Shown here piece after piece: positions 18,817 through 28,865 of a stretch of DNA of 45,733 nucleotides. The notes under the pieces were generated by a model. That model saw only the letters and a list, made by a program, of their open reading frames with translations, searched no databases and had not been told where the DNA came from. The first letter of the stretch is position 1; the number at the start of each line of letters is the position of its first letter. Where the stretch lies: contig NZ_JACJLE010000034.1 in the NCBI RefSeq assembly GCF_016901995.1, positions 1 through 45,733 on the forward strand. Direction: 5' to 3'. This DNA comes from Bacteroides caecigallinarum (lineage in GTDB: Bacteria; Bacteroidota; Bacteroidia; Bacteroidales; Bacteroidaceae). The translations under genes and the position numbers were made by a program.

Positions 18817-19569
18817 TTACTCTCCCAATTCTTTCTTAATCCAGTCATAACCCTTCTCTTCGAGTTCGAGTGCAAGTTCAGGACCTGCAGTCTTCACGAT
18901 GCGTCCTTTGTAAAGAACGTGTACGATGTCTGGTTTGATATAGTCCAACAGACGCTGGTAGTGGGTAATAACGATACAGCTTGTTTCAGGAGTCTTGAGC
19001 TTGTTCACACCTTCAGCCACGATACGCAAAGCGTCGATGTCAAGACCTGAGTCTGTTTCATCAAGGATGCTCAACTTTGGTTCGAGCATTGCCATCTGGA
19101 AGATCTCGTTACGCTTCTTTTCACCGCCTGAGAATCCTTCGTTTACAGAACGGTTGGCAAGCTTGCTATCAAGCTCTACGATTTCACGTTTCTGTCTCAT
19201 CAGTTTCAGGAATTCACTTGCAGTAAGTGCAGGCAGACCTTTATATTTACGCTGCTCGTTAACTGCGGCACGCATAAAGTTTACCATGCTTACTCCAGGA
19301 ATCTCTACAGGATACTGGAATGATAGGAACAATCCTTCGTGGCTGCGGTCTTCAGGCTTAAGACTAAGCAGGTCTTTGCCAAGGAATGTAACAGAACCTT
19401 TTGTTACTTCGTATGCAGGATGTCCGACAAGCACATTACTCAATGTACTTTTACCAGAGCCGTTAGGTCCCATTATGGCATGAACTTCACCCGGCTTTAC
19501 AGTAAGGTTAATACCTTTCAATATCTCTTTGCCGTTAATATTGGCATGTAAGTCTTTTATCTCTAACAT
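18817..19569 (-). CDS. sufC: Fe-S assembly ATPase SufC
   Basis: A 250-residue ABC-type ATPase with Walker [10 protein letters not shown] (about 34-42), Q-loop, signature [10 protein letters not shown] (about 145) and Walker [13 protein letters not shown] with the SufC-typical DETDSGLD. It powers the conformational change of the SufBC2D complex. Third-last gene of the minus-strand suf operon, 52 bp after sufB. Confidence 0.97.
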   Translation of the reverse strand: MLEIKDLHANINGKEILKGINLTVKPGEVHAIMGPNGSGKSTLSNVLVGHPAYEVTKGSVTFLGKDLLSLKPEDRSHEGLFLSFQYPVEIPGVSMVNFMRAAVNEQRKYKGLPALTASEFLKLMRQKREIVELDSKLANRSVNEGFSGGEKKRNEIFQMAMLEPKLSILDETDSGLDIDALRIVAEGVNKLKTPETSCIVITHYQRLLDYIKPDIVHVLYKGRIVKTAGPELALELEEKGYDWIKKELGE

Positions 19570-19585
19570 ATGTATATAAGTTTTG

Positions 19586-19601
19586 AGTTGTTAGTTTTTA
19601 G
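19586..19601 (+). repeat. Short intergenic AT-rich repeat (family 1)
   Basis: AGTTGTTAGTTTTTAG in the sufB-sufC gap, identical to part of 15521-15538. Confidence 0.45.
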
Positions 19602-19621
19602 TCATATTAAAAACTAATAAA

Positions 19622-21073
19622 TTATCCCACACTTCCTTCGAGCGATACTGACAGAAGCTTCTGAGCCTCAACAGCAAACTCCATAGGAAGCTTGTTTATA
19701 ACTTCTTTTGCATATCCGTTCACAATAAGTCCTATGGCATCCTCGGTAGTTATACCTCGCTGGTTACAATAGAACAACTGGTCTTCAGAAATCTTGGATG
19801 TAGTGGCTTCATGCTCTACTATAGCTGTCTCATTATGTACATCCATATATGGGAATGTATGTGCACCGCACTTGCTGCCAAGCAGCAAAGAGTCACACTG
19901 GCTATAGTTACGCGCATTATCAGCTCTTTCTGCCACACGTACAAGTCCACGGTATGAGTTCTGGCTCTTACCTGCACTTATACCCTTACTTACGATAGTT
20001 GAACGAGTGTTCTTTCCAAGGTGTATCATCTTAGTTCCCGTATCGGCCTGCTGGTAATTGTTTGTTACAGCTACAGAATAGAACTCGGCAGTTGAATTAT
20101 CACCGGCAAGAATACAGCTTGGATATTTCCATGTGATGGCAGAACCTGTTTCAACCTGTGTCCATGAAAGCTTGCTGTCATTACCTTTACAGATACCACG
20201 TTTTGTTACGAAGTTATAGACACCACCCTTTCCTTCGGCATCTCCCGGATACCAGTTCTGTACGGTAGAGTATTTCACTTCAGCACGATCCATTACTACG
20301 ATTTCAACAATTGCAGCATGCAACTGGTTTTCATCGCGCATAGGAGCAGTACATCCTTCAAGGTATGAAACATAACTGTCATCATCGGCAACAATCAGTG
20401 TCCTTTCAAACTGACCTGTATTGGCAGCATTGATACGGAAATATGTTGAAAGTTCCATAGGGCAACGTACTCCCTTAGGAATATATACGAACGACCCGTC
20501 GCTGAAAACAGCTGAATTAAGTGCGGCAAAGAAATTATCACGATAGCCAACAACCGAGCCAAGATATTTCTTCACCAAGTCAGGATGCTCTCTTACAGCC
20601 TCACTCATGGAACAGAAGATAATACCCTTCTCCATAAGTGTTTCCTTGAAAGTGGTCTTGACAGACACCGAGTCCATTACGGCATCTACAGCCATACCAC
20701 TCAATGCCATCTGCTCTTCCAATGGAATACCAAGCTTATTGAATGTTTTCAAGAGTTCCGGATCGACTTCTTCCATAGATTTTGGTCCTTCTTTCTTCTT
20801 TGTAGGATCGGCATAATATGATATTGCCTGATAATCAATCTCAGGAATGTCAAGATGTGCCCATGTAGGCATCTCAAGTGTCAGCCAGTGACGGTATGCC
20901 TTAAGGCGGAATTCAAGAAGCCACTCAGGTTCACCCTTCTTTTCAGAAATCAGACGAACGACATCCTCATTAAGTCCTTTTTCTATTATATCTGTATGAA
21001 CATCGGTAGTGAAACCATATTTATATTTCTCCTGCGTCAGTTCCTTTACATATTTATTAGGTTCTTCTTGCAT
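19622..21073 (-). CDS. sufB: Fe-S cluster assembly protein SufB
   Basis: A 483-residue scaffold protein of the SufBC2D complex, with an intact family core ([20 protein letters not shown], then [20 protein letters not shown]) and the C-terminal [16 protein letters not shown]. It assembles Fe-S clusters in the cytoplasm. It starts 6 bp after cvpA ends, so the suf genes are probably carried on the long rimP-cvpA transcript. Confidence 0.97.
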   Translation of the reverse strand: MQEEPNKYVKELTQEKYKYGFTTDVHTDIIEKGLNEDVVRLISEKKGEPEWLLEFRLKAYRHWLTLEMPTWAHLDIPEIDYQAISYYADPTKKKEGPKSMEEVDPELLKTFNKLGIPLEEQMALSGMAVDAVMDSVSVKTTFKETLMEKGIIFCSMSEAVREHPDLVKKYLGSVVGYRDNFFAALNSAVFSDGSFVYIPKGVRCPMELSTYFRINAANTGQFERTLIVADDDSYVSYLEGCTAPMRDENQLHAAIVEIVVMDRAEVKYSTVQNWYPGDAEGKGGVYNFVTKRGICKGNDSKLSWTQVETGSAITWKYPSCILAGDNSTAEFYSVAVTNNYQQADTGTKMIHLGKNTRSTIVSKGISAGKSQNSYRGLVRVAERADNARNYSQCDSLLLGSKCGAHTFPYMDVHNETAIVEHEATTSKISEDQLFYCNQRGITTEDAIGLIVNGYAKEVINKLPMEFAVEAQKLLSVSLEGSVG

Positions 21074-21079
21074 ATGTAA

Positions 21080-21619
21080 TTATATTATATCTGTTTGAAT
21101 AATCTCATTTGTCACATTTTTTAATGTCGGTATAAAGAGACCTGAAAGTTCCTTTACCGGATAATATAACAAAGAAGACTGCTTAACTGTTCGATTTATA
21201 AGTTCATCTTTACTGTCAATATATTCTAAAAAGCTTATGGCAAGGCTTACGATGAAGGCATATTTCAACGCTCCGAGCAACGCCCCCAACAATCTGTTTA
21301 CTATCCCGAGATGGACTATCTCCAAAGCCTTGGTAAGCATGTAAGCCAATATGAGAAACACTACGGGAACCAGTATCCAGATCATAAAAAAAGCTATTAC
21401 TTGTGCCATTGAAACCGTTGTCCCCAGTTCTACAGCCAACTTCTCTCCCAATTGCGAGAACAAAGCACGTGCCAGAAGCAATCCTGCTATGAGTCCAACT
21501 ATGGTAGCAGCCTGTTTTACCGCTCCCTTCATAAATCCAAACACCACCCCAAGGGCTATAATGGCTATAATTATCCAATCCAAAACACTTAAATTAAAAG
21601 GCAAAGCTTCAAGAATCAT
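21080..21619 (-). CDS. CvpA-family membrane protein
   Basis: A 179-residue protein from ATG 21619; the longer frame (to 21712) adds a poor leader. Four hydrophobic helices and the CvpA glycine-rich motif (IIAIIALGVVFGFMKGAVKQAATIVGLIAG) are seen. CvpA proteins are inner-membrane proteins linked to colicin V production and envelope homeostasis. It sits between infB (122 bp upstream) and sufB (6 bp downstream) on the same strand. Confidence 0.87.
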   Translation of the reverse strand: MILEALPFNLSVLDWIIIAIIALGVVFGFMKGAVKQAATIVGLIAGLLLARALFSQLGEKLAVELGTTVSMAQVIAFFMIWILVPVVFLILAYMLTKALEIVHLGIVNRLLGALLGALKYAFIVSLAISFLEYIDSKDELINRTVKQSSLLYYPVKELSGLFIPTLKNVTNEIIQTDII

Positions 21620-21741
21620 TACTTTAGATGTTTTTTGAAACAATAAAGATGGAGAGTTTATAAACAAAGAATGAAAAATGAAGAATGAACCTGACAGAAG
21701 TGCCTTTTTCATTCCTCACTTTTCACTCTGAAAAACTGTTA

Positions 21742-24663
21742 TTATAGTGTCTGTTTTACTTCTACTTCTTCGTAAGTTTCGATAATGTCACCCACTTTAA
21801 TATCATTACAGTTAGTGAGGCTGATACCACATTCGAAGTTTGTACCTACTTCCTTGACATCATCCTTGAAGCGTTTCAAGGCATTGATAGAACCTGTAAA
21901 TACTACAATACCATCGCGGATAAGGCGAGCCTTGTCAGTACGTTTAACCTTACCTGTCTTGACCATAGCTCCGGCAACCTGTCCAACCTTGCTGATATTG
22001 AACACTTCGCGAACTTCGATAGTTGCAGTAACCTGTTCTTTCAATGTAGGAGCAAGCATACCTTCCATTGCGGCCTTGACTTCTTCGATAGCGTCATAAA
22101 TGATAGAATACTTACGTATATCCACACCTTCCTGTTCTGCAAGTTTGGCAGCATTGCTTGAAGGACGTACCTGGAAACCAACGATGATAGCATCGGAAGC
22201 AGCAGCCAATGAAACGTCTGATTCTGAGATCTGACCAACTCCCTTATGTATAACATTAACCTGTATCTGTTCTGTTGACAACTTGATAAGTGAGTCGCTC
22301 AATGCTTCTACAGAACCGTCAACGTCACCCTTAACGATGATATTAAGTTCATGGAAGTCTCCCAATGCAAGACGACGTCCAACTTCATCAAGAGTAAGCA
22401 TCTTCTGTGTACGCAATCCCTGTTCACGGGCCAGCTGTTCACGTTTGTTTGCGATTTCACGAGCTTCCTGGTCTGTATCAAATACGTGGAATGTATCACC
22501 TGCAGCAGGAGCACCGTTAAGACCAAGTATCAATACTGGTTCTGCAGGACCTGCTTCTTTCATACGCTGGTTACGTTCGTTGAACATAGCCTTAACCTTA
22601 CCGTATGATGTACCTGCCAATACGATATCACCCACATGCAATGTACCGTTAGACACAAGAACCGTAGCTACGTATCCACGTCCCTTATCCAAAGAAGATT
22701 CAATGATAGAACCTGTTGCCTTACGGTTAGGATTTGCTTTAAGGTCAAGCATTTCAGCTTCAAGCAATACTTTTTCCAACAAATCTTTAACACCAAGACC
22801 TGTCTTTGCAGAGATATCCTGCGACTGGTATTTTCCTCCCCATTCTTCAACAAGGAAGTTCATATTGGCAAGTTCTTCTTTTATCTTGTCTGGATTAGCA
22901 TTAGGCTTATCCACCTTATTGATTGCAAATACGATAGGTACTCCGGCAGCCATAGCGTGATTGATTGCTTCCTTAGTCTGAGGCATCACGTTATCATCGG
23001 CAGCAACGATAATGATTACAACGTCAGTAACCTTAGCACCACGGGCACGCATCGCAGTAAATGCCTCATGTCCCGGAGTATCAAGGAATGTGATACGACG
23101 TCCGTCATCCAACTTCACGTTATAAGCACCAATGTGCTGAGTGATACCACCTGCTTCACCGGCAATTACATTAGCCTTACGTATATAGTCAAGCAAAGAT
23201 GTCTTACCGTGGTCAACGTGTCCCATCACAGTAACGATTGGAGCACGTGGCTGCAGATCTTCTTCAGCATCGGCTTCTTCTTCAATAGCCTGTGCTACTT
23301 CTGCACTTACATATTCTGTTTTGTATCCGAACTCTTCAGCCACCAGATTAATAGTTTCAGCATCAAGACGCTGGTTGATGGAAACCATAATACCAACGCT
23401 CATACATGTAGAGATAACCTGAGTAACAGATATATCCATCATGTTGGCAAGCTCATTTGCAGTAACGAACTCTGTAAGTTTAAGCACTTTGCTTTCTTCC
23501 ATTTCAAGTTCTTCCTGCTCCATCTGACGGTTCTGGATACTTTCACGTTTCTCCTTACGGTATTTAGCAGCTTTATTTTTACCTTTATTTGTAAGACGTG
23601 CAAGAGTTTCCTTCACCTGTTTAGCAACATCTTCATCACTAACTTCTTGTTTAACAACAGGTTTCTTGAATTTATCCTTACCAGCATTCTTGCCTCCCCC
23701 CTGGTTCTTTCCTGATTTTTCACCTTTAGGATTAGCTCCGTGAGGCTGAGCGGCCTGAGTGCTGTAAATATCTACACGTTCTTTATTTATTCTGTTACGT
23801 TTCTTCTTCTTAGACCCGTCATCCTGTCCGCCTTTTTCTGATTTCTCATCACTCTTGCGTATTTCCTTGATAATAGCGTCTTTCATCTGCTTACGCTGTT
23901 CCTGACGCATCTTATCCTTTTCTTCCCTTTCCTTACGCTTTTCTTCTTTCGATTTCTTTTTAGGGCGTGTTGACTGGTTAAGTGCAGCCAAGTCTATCTG
24001 GCCAACAACATTAATCTTTGATTTAAACTCTGTAGGACGTATTTTAAAGACCTCGTCATCATTTTTCAGGTCATTCACTAATTTTTCAGCTTCTTCTTTT
24101 TTTTCTTCCATCGGCTTATTAGTCACTTCGTCTGCATTAGCATCCTTCTGTTTGGTTTCTTTTTCTTCAATTACTACAGGTTTCTGTTCTTGCGGTTCTT
24201 CTTTCTTTACAGTTTCAACTACAGGTTCCGCCTTCACTTCCTCCTTAACTATATTTTCAGTCTCTACACTATTGCCAGCTTCGTTCTTGGTAGGTTCCGG
24301 CATAGATGGCTTACTTTTCCTTTTATTGAGGCTGTCCAAATCAATCTTACCTATCGGTTTGAATTTTTGACGCACCTCTTCGGCTGCTACAGTCTCCGCT
24401 TTGACTACATCATCTGCGATGTCGTCGATAGAAACCGAAGCCTTATTTTTCTCTTTATTCTGGCGTTCTTGAATAATCTTCTCAGATTTAATCTTCAAAT
24501 CCTTGTCTTTATTGAACTCTTTTACCAGTTCTGCATACTGTTCTTCTGTAATTTTTGTATTAGGATTAGCTTCTACACTGTATCCTTTTTTCTGCAAGAA
24601 GTCAACAGCTGTTGCTATCCCTACATTCAAATCTCTTGCTACTTTATTAAGTCTTATCGTCAT
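21742..24663 (-). CDS. infB: Translation initiation factor IF-2
   Basis: A 973-residue protein from ATG 24663 ([15 protein letters not shown]). The N-terminal IF2_N segment is followed by a long charged low-complexity linker (about 80-390, rich in K, E, N), as in other Bacteroidetes IF-2. The GTPase domain follows ([25 protein letters not shown]), then beta-barrel domains II-IV. It delivers initiator tRNA to the 30S subunit. A small hairpin (AAAGAATG...CATTCTTT, 24724-24756) lies in the nusA-infB gap. Confidence 0.97.
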   Translation of the reverse strand: MTIRLNKVARDLNVGIATAVDFLQKKGYSVEANPNTKITEEQYAELVKEFNKDKDLKIKSEKIIQERQNKEKNKASVSIDDIADDVVKAETVAAEEVRQKFKPIGKIDLDSLNKRKSKPSMPEPTKNEAGNSVETENIVKEEVKAEPVVETVKKEEPQEQKPVVIEEKETKQKDANADEVTNKPMEEKKEEAEKLVNDLKNDDEVFKIRPTEFKSKINVVGQIDLAALNQSTRPKKKSKEEKRKEREEKDKMRQEQRKQMKDAIIKEIRKSDEKSEKGGQDDGSKKKKRNRINKERVDIYSTQAAQPHGANPKGEKSGKNQGGGKNAGKDKFKKPVVKQEVSDEDVAKQVKETLARLTNKGKNKAAKYRKEKRESIQNRQMEQEELEMEESKVLKLTEFVTANELANMMDISVTQVISTCMSVGIMVSINQRLDAETINLVAEEFGYKTEYVSAEVAQAIEEEADAEEDLQPRAPIVTVMGHVDHGKTSLLDYIRKANVIAGEAGGITQHIGAYNVKLDDGRRITFLDTPGHEAFTAMRARGAKVTDVVIIIVAADDNVMPQTKEAINHAMAAGVPIVFAINKVDKPNANPDKIKEELANMNFLVEEWGGKYQSQDISAKTGLGVKDLLEKVLLEAEMLDLKANPNRKATGSIIESSLDKGRGYVATVLVSNGTLHVGDIVLAGTSYGKVKAMFNERNQRMKEAGPAEPVLILGLNGAPAAGDTFHVFDTDQEAREIANKREQLAREQGLRTQKMLTLDEVGRRLALGDFHELNIIVKGDVDGSVEALSDSLIKLSTEQIQVNVIHKGVGQISESDVSLAAASDAIIVGFQVRPSSNAAKLAEQEGVDIRKYSIIYDAIEEVKAAMEGMLAPTLKEQVTATIEVREVFNISKVGQVAGAMVKTGKVKRTDKARLIRDGIVVFTGSINALKRFKDDVKEVGTNFECGISLTNCNDIKVGDIIETYEEVEVKQTL

Positions 24664-24770
24664 ATCAGTTAAATTAAGGATTAAAAAAAAATAATTAAGG
24701 CAGAACAGGCATTCAATAAAATAAAGAATGAACAAGCAAAACCTGCACATTCTTTATTATAAGTTCATTA

Positions 24771-26024
24771 TTATTCAAACTCCGCCTTCAAAATACGCAA
24801 CACATCATCTACAGTATTCTCCTCAAGGTCAGCTTTTTCAATAAGCATTTCCCTCGGAGCGTTCAATACACCTTTGGCTGTATCGATACCTATGCTCTTA
24901 ATAGCATTGATAACCCATTCGTCAATTTCATCTTTAAATTCATCAAGATAAATATCATCCTCCATTGCATTTTCATCAAGTTCACGATAGACATCAATGG
25001 TATATTCAGTAAGCATACTGGCAAGTTTAATATTCATACCGCCCTTACCTATGGCCAAAGATACTTCTTCAGGCTTCAAATAAACCTCTGCTCGTTTTTC
25101 GTCTTCATGCATTACGATTGAAGATATCTTAGCAGGGCTTAAAGCACGCTGAATAAACAACTGTATATTTGATGTATAGTTAATAACGTCTATATTCTCA
25201 TTACGCAATTCACGTACTATACCGTGTATTCTGGAACCTTTTACTCCTACACATGCGCCAACCGGGTCTATTCTTTCGTCATATGATTCCACTGCAATTT
25301 TTGCTCTTTCACCAGGTATTCGGGCAATCTTCTTGATAGTAATGATACCATCATTGATTTCAGGAACTTCCTGTTCGAACAATCTCTGCAAGAAGACTGG
25401 AGAAGTACGGCTCAAAATAATCTTTGGATTATTATTTCTATTATCAACTCTTGCTACAACGGCACGGGCTGTTTCACCTTTTCTATAGAAATCTCCAGGT
25501 ATTTGTTCAGTCTTTGGCAAAAGCAGCTCGTTGCCTTCGTCATCAAGCATAAGGATTTCTTTCTTCCAGATCTGATATACTTCTGCGCTGACTACTTTTC
25601 CTACCTGTTCTATATATTTATTATACAGACTATCCTTTTCCAATTCAAGTATTTTTGAAGCTAAGGTCTGTCTAAGATTCAAAATAGCTCTACGTCCGAA
25701 CTTTTCAAAAATGACTTCATCCGTAACTTCTTCTCCTACTTCATAAGAAGCATCTATTTTTCTTGCTTCTGTAAGCGAAATTTGTCTGTTTGGGTTATTG
25801 AAATCTTCGTCAGCCACTACCTCACGGTTACGCCAAATTTCAAAATCTCCCTTGTCAGGATTAACTATAACATCATAATTCTCATCCGAACCGAACATTT
25901 TGGCAATAACACTACGGAACGATTCTTCCAAAACTCCCACCATCGTGGTGCGGTCAATGTTCTTCAGCTCCTTGAACTCCGAAAACGTGTCAATCAAGCT
26001 TACAGTTTCCTCTTTCTTGGCCAT
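24771..26024 (-). CDS. nusA: Transcription termination/antitermination factor NusA
   Basis: A 417-residue protein with the NusA N-terminal RNA-polymerase-binding domain, an S1 domain (about 130-200), and two KH domains (including GVKGSRIHGIVRELR and AIGKGGMNIKLAS). It modulates pausing, termination and antitermination. It starts four bases after rimP ends; the E. coli C-terminal acidic repeats are absent, as is usual outside the Gammaproteobacteria. Confidence 0.97.
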   Translation of the reverse strand: MAKKEETVSLIDTFSEFKELKNIDRTTMVGVLEESFRSVIAKMFGSDENYDVIVNPDKGDFEIWRNREVVADEDFNNPNRQISLTEARKIDASYEVGEEVTDEVIFEKFGRRAILNLRQTLASKILELEKDSLYNKYIEQVGKVVSAEVYQIWKKEILMLDDEGNELLLPKTEQIPGDFYRKGETARAVVARVDNRNNNPKIILSRTSPVFLQRLFEQEVPEINDGIITIKKIARIPGERAKIAVESYDERIDPVGACVGVKGSRIHGIVRELRNENIDVINYTSNIQLFIQRALSPAKISSIVMHEDEKRAEVYLKPEEVSLAIGKGGMNIKLASMLTEYTIDVYRELDENAMEDDIYLDEFKDEIDEWVINAIKSIGIDTAKGVLNAPREMLIEKADLEENTVDDVLRILKAEFE

Positions 26025-26028
26025 AATA

Positions 26029-26496
26029 TTATTTGAAGCTAATTAAATATTTTGTGTACTTTATTTCGTCATAAGTGAATGTAATCAACTGATCCACCAA
26101 TTTGGGGCGCTTACTTCCTTCCGGTTTAATTTTAGTCTGTACTGTAAGAGTGAATTTTGAGTCATCGACATCTGTAAGTACTCCCTTGTACTTTTTACCA
26201 TCATTTGCCAACACCTCAACTTCTTTTCCTTTATGAATGACATATTGCTGGAGAACTTTAAAAGGCTGCCCAATACCAGCCGATCCTACCTCCAACTCAT
26301 AGTCTTCCTCATCCCTGTTGAGATTTGATTCTATGTATCTGCTCAATTCAACACAATCGTCAATCCAAACTCCTTCAGCATGGTCTATTTCAACTACTAT
26401 CTTGTCATCAGGACTGACAGTTACGTCCACCAGAAAATAATCCTTACCTTCCAGCCACTGTAATACAATACCGGTTACTACGTTTTTATCTATCAT
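26029..26496 (-). CDS. rimP: Ribosome maturation factor RimP
   Basis: A 155-residue protein from ATG 26496 with the DUF150 two-domain fold, containing DYELEVGSAGIGQPF and a C-terminal Sm-like beta domain. It binds the 30S subunit during assembly. It is the first gene of the rimP-nusA-infB-cvpA-suf operon. The longer upstream reading would translate through the leader hairpin and is rejected. A consensus promoter at 26563-26593 (minus strand) puts the 5' end about 60 nt upstream. Confidence 0.93.
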   Translation of the reverse strand: MIDKNVVTGIVLQWLEGKDYFLVDVTVSPDDKIVVEIDHAEGVWIDDCVELSRYIESNLNRDEEDYELEVGSAGIGQPFKVLQQYVIHKGKEVEVLANDGKKYKGVLTDVDDSKFTLTVQTKIKPEGSKRPKLVDQLITFTYDEIKYTKYLISFK

Positions 26497-26514
26497 TGGT
26501 AATATTTTAAGAAC

Positions 26515-26541
26515 AAAAAAGAGGAGCTTAATTGCCCCTCC
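26515..26541 (-). terminator. Hairpin plus U-run in the rimP leader (candidate attenuator)
   Basis: On the minus strand GAGGGGC, AATTAA, GCTCCTC pairs over 7 bp with one G-U pair and is followed by TTTTTT. It lies between the promoter and the rimP start, so it looks like an intrinsic terminator in the leader. Confidence 0.55.
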
Positions 26542-26562
26542 ACCTTTCATCCATATCGCACG

Positions 26563-26593
26563 CAAAGATATAAATATTATATTGCACTACAAA
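26563..26593 (-). promoter_or_regulatory. Promoter of the rimP-nusA-infB-cvpA-suf operon
   Basis: Minus-strand TTTG (26590-26593), 19-bp spacer, TATCTTTG (26563-26570). This is an exact Bacteroides sigma-ABfr consensus. The remainder of the 26594-26759 gap is AT-rich and shows no gene. Confidence 0.75.
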
Positions 26594-26759
26594 ATATTAA
26601 TACTTTTTTTATTCATTTACTAGTTCATAATCTTTTATATTCACAAATATTTCACTTATAAATATGGTACTTACCATAGAATTTATAAACTTGATAAAGC
26701 CCGTATCCCACCTATTATTTTATATAAATGAAATTATAAAGTATTTTTTACGCAAAATG

Positions 26760-26790
26760 TTTGCATATTAAAATAAAATGCGTACCTTTG
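26760..26790 (+). promoter_or_regulatory. tRNA-Phe promoter
   Basis: TTTG (26760-26763), 19-bp spacer, TACCTTTG (26783-26790). An equivalent arrangement, with a 20-bp spacer, lies near the right end of the element (45026-45057). Confidence 0.75.
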
Positions 26791-26811
26791 CAACCGCAAA
26801 CGAGAAATAAC

Positions 26812-26884
26812 GGTGCCATAGCTCAGTTGGTAGAGCAAAGGACTGAAAATCCTTGTGTCCCCGGTTCGATTCCTGGTGGCACCA
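26812..26884 (+). tRNA. tRNA-Phe (GAA)
   Basis: A 73-nt cloverleaf: acceptor GGTGCCA/TGGCACC, D-arm GCTC/GAGC, anticodon stem AAGGA/TCCTT with loop CTGAAAA (anticodon GAA), T-arm CCCGG/CCTGG with TTCGATT. The discriminator is A and no CCA is encoded. The gene remains intact because the element replaced its 3' end with an identical copy. Confidence 0.97.
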
Positions 26885-26887
26885 CTT
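26865..26887. other. Left attachment site (attL)
   Basis: A 23-bp segment (T-loop, T-arm and acceptor end of tRNA-Phe plus three bases) repeated exactly at 45185-45207. The two copies bracket the 18.3-kb element. Confidence 0.88.
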
Positions 26888-26908
26888 TTACAAAACGAAA
26901 AATCATGA

Positions 26909-26946
26909 AAACCGCTGAAATACAGTTATTTCAGCGGTTTTTTCTT
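26909..26946 (+). terminator. Element-borne terminator for tRNA-Phe
   Basis: A perfect 14-bp stem (26909-26922 with 26927-26940, loop CAGT), AAACCGCTGAAATA with its inverse, then TTTTTTC. It lies 24 bp after the tRNA, inside the element. The tRNA's presumed original terminator is now at 45230-45263. Confidence 0.85.
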
Positions 26947-26997
26947 TATGTGCTGTCCGCAAAAATGTGCAATCCGGTGCAATAAAAAATTGCTGAT

Positions 26998-27035
26998 TCG
27001 GTGGCTTTTTTTGAGTCCCATGAAAAAACCACCGA
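26998..27035. repeat. Inverted repeat CGGTGG...CCACCG, copy 1
   Basis: CGGTGG (26999-27004) is followed by a T-run, a 24-base centre and CCACCG (27029-27034). A near copy is at 27210-27247. These are at the element left end, in the place where integrase/excisionase arm sites are often found. Confidence 0.5.
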
Positions 27036-27117
27036 TATGTACCATACTTCACTTATTCTCAACGATTTGCGTGAATCATTTTCAGGGATGAAATTCTACA
27101 TTTGCATACCCTACTGA

Positions 27118-27327
27118 ATGACGGATGAAATACAATGTCTGCTAAAGGCTTTCTTATCCGATGATAATGATTGTACCTACAGGCGGATAATAGTAAGAGA
27201 AACAAAAAACGGTGGTTTTTTAGAGCCGGCAATAATAAAAGCCACCGAATTTAACATTTCTCTCCAGCCATCCGCTCCATTCAGGATTGACGAAATAACC
27301 GAATGTGCAACTTCAAAAAGAAAATGA
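27118..27327 (+). CDS. Hypothetical 69-residue protein upstream of integrase
   Basis: Begins MTDEIQCLLKAFLSDDN. I do not recognise it. It ends with TGA two bases before the preferred integrase ATG, which would suit translational coupling. A TACATTTG -7-like box lies shortly before it. Against it, its middle covers the second CGGTGG/CCACCG inverted repeat, so the frame may be fortuitous. Confidence 0.35.
   Translation: MTDEIQCLLKAFLSDDNDCTYRRIIVRETKNGGFLEPAIIKATEFNISLQPSAPFRIDEITECATSKRK
27210..27247. repeat. Inverted repeat CGGTGG...CCACCG, copy 2
   Basis: CGGTGG (27210-27215), T-run, 26-base centre, CCACCG (27242-27247). Same layout as copy 1, including a GAG after the T-run. Confidence 0.5.
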
Positions 27328-27329
27328 TC

Positions 27330-28565
27330 ATGAAACAAGGAACAATGAACATTCTATTTTTCGTTCTGAAAACAAAACTGCTGAAAAATGGCGAGGCTCC
27401 AATCCTAATGAGGATTACCATCAACGGGCAATATGAAGAAATAAGAATACAGAGAAGCGTTCCATTAAAGAACTGGAATCCGGCAAAGGGATGCAGTAAA
27501 GGAAAAGACAGGGCTTCCATCGAATTGAATAACTATATTTCCGCCCTCACTACACGCGCATACGAAAAGCACAAGGAACTGACCTTTGAATCGGCACTGA
27601 TAACTCCAAAGACGATATTAAAGCGTGTGTTCGGAAAGGATGAGACTGTCCGGACGTTGCTTGGAACAGTCAAAGAAGAAATTTCCTCTATGGAAAATGT
27701 TGTTGACATAGACTATTCTCCCGTTACCATCAACCGTTATAAGAATGTGCTCAGAAAACTTGAAACGTTTGTGCCGCGCTTTTATGAGAAGAATGATATT
27801 ACATTCCATGAACTTTCCCCTGATTTCATCAAGGCTTTTGATGTTTTCCTGAAGACAGAAGCCGGACTGTGCCGCAACACAATAGTCCGCTACATGAAAT
27901 GCCTGAAGAAAATCACCAATATGGCAATAGCCAAAGAATGGATGCGGAAATACCCGTTTTACGGATATAAGATGGAACAGGACGAGACAGATCCGGTATT
28001 CCTGACAAATAACGAGCTTCAGGCTATAATGAACAGGAATTTCGATATTCCGAGGCTGGAGCTTGTCAAGGACATCTTTTTGTTTGCGTGCTTCACCGGT
28101 CTGGCGTTCGCTGATGTATCCACATTGAGACCGGAACATCTGGAGCAGGACAATAACGGTGACTGGTGGATAAGAAAAGGACGTGTAAAACTGGAGAGAA
28201 GAAGAAAGTCAAGTTCCATAGCAAATGTTCCGCTTCTTCCTGTTCCATTGGCAATACTGAAGAAATACGAATCACACCCGATATGTCTTAAACAAGGGAC
28301 TTGCCTTCCTGTTGTCTGCAATCAGAAGGCAAACAGCTACCTGAAGGAGATTGCGGACTTCTGCGGCATCAAAAAGAATCTGACCACACATGCAGCCCGA
28401 CATACGTTTGCTACTACCGTCACGCTGGCCAACAACGTTCCATTACAGGAGGTGTCTGCCATGCTCGGACATGCATCAACAAGAATGACACAACATTATG
28501 CAAGAGTCATGGACAGGAACCTGAAGGACAACATGAATATAGTAAGGAGCAAGATGGGGTTATAG
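27330..28565 (+). CDS. Tyrosine integrase of the island
   Basis: A 411-residue Bacteroides-type integrase from ATG 27330. An arm-binding N-terminal domain (about 1-60) precedes a SAM-like core-binding domain (about 120-205) and a catalytic domain. HxxR is H354-R357, H381 is in MLGHAST, and the nucleophile is Y390. At the first conserved arginine position the sequence is TGLAF (A259); many Bacteroides integrases such as IntDOT also lack this arginine. It lies next to the tRNA-derived attL on the same strand as the tRNA and most likely catalysed the tRNA-Phe integration. The paired HTH proteins at the far end would be its excision partners. Confidence 0.93.
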   Translation: MKQGTMNILFFVLKTKLLKNGEAPILMRITINGQYEEIRIQRSVPLKNWNPAKGCSKGKDRASIELNNYISALTTRAYEKHKELTFESALITPKTILKRVFGKDETVRTLLGTVKEEISSMENVVDIDYSPVTINRYKNVLRKLETFVPRFYEKNDITFHELSPDFIKAFDVFLKTEAGLCRNTIVRYMKCLKKITNMAIAKEWMRKYPFYGYKMEQDETDPVFLTNNELQAIMNRNFDIPRLELVKDIFLFACFTGLAFADVSTLRPEHLEQDNNGDWWIRKGRVKLERRRKSSSIANVPLLPVPLAILKKYESHPICLKQGTCLPVVCNQKANSYLKEIADFCGIKKNLTTHAARHTFATTVTLANNVPLQEVSAMLGHASTRMTQHYARVMDRNLKDNMNIVRSKMGL

Positions 28566-28665
28566 AGATAAACCTATCTTATACCTCGCATAACCGTCTG
28601 TAATAATATACAGAGACCAGGCACTTTCAAGATGAAGTCATCCTCATTTCTTGCAGCAAAGATAG

Positions 28666-28795
28666 TTGTTTTTCCGAATGATCGCGCAAGGCGGCCCCTG
28701 AAGGGGCTTGGTTGCCTGTGAAAAAATCTTCCTCTTGCTGACGCAAGAGCGTATTTTTTCACGGCAAGCCTTGCAGCAATCATCGGAAAACAAAC
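28666..28795. other. Three-way-junction-like nested inverted repeats
   Basis: Outer arms TTGTTTTTCCGAATGAT (28666-28682) and ATCATCGGAAAACAAAC (28779-28795) pair with small bulges. GCAAGGC (28686-28692) pairs with GCCTTGC (28768-28774). Inside are two branches: GCCCC-TGAA-GGGGC (28694-28707), and GTGAAAAAAT (28718-28727) with ATTTTTTCAC (28753-28762), enclosing CTCTTGC-TGAC-GCAAGAG (28732-28749). It fills the gap between integrase and sigma-like gene and could be a structured leader RNA or a protein-binding DNA site. Confidence 0.6.
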
Positions 28796-28865
28796 TGGGG
28801 AACGCACAAGAAATAAGAATGCCTACCCACGGGCAGGCCATGTATAACTCAATAAATGGAAGATT

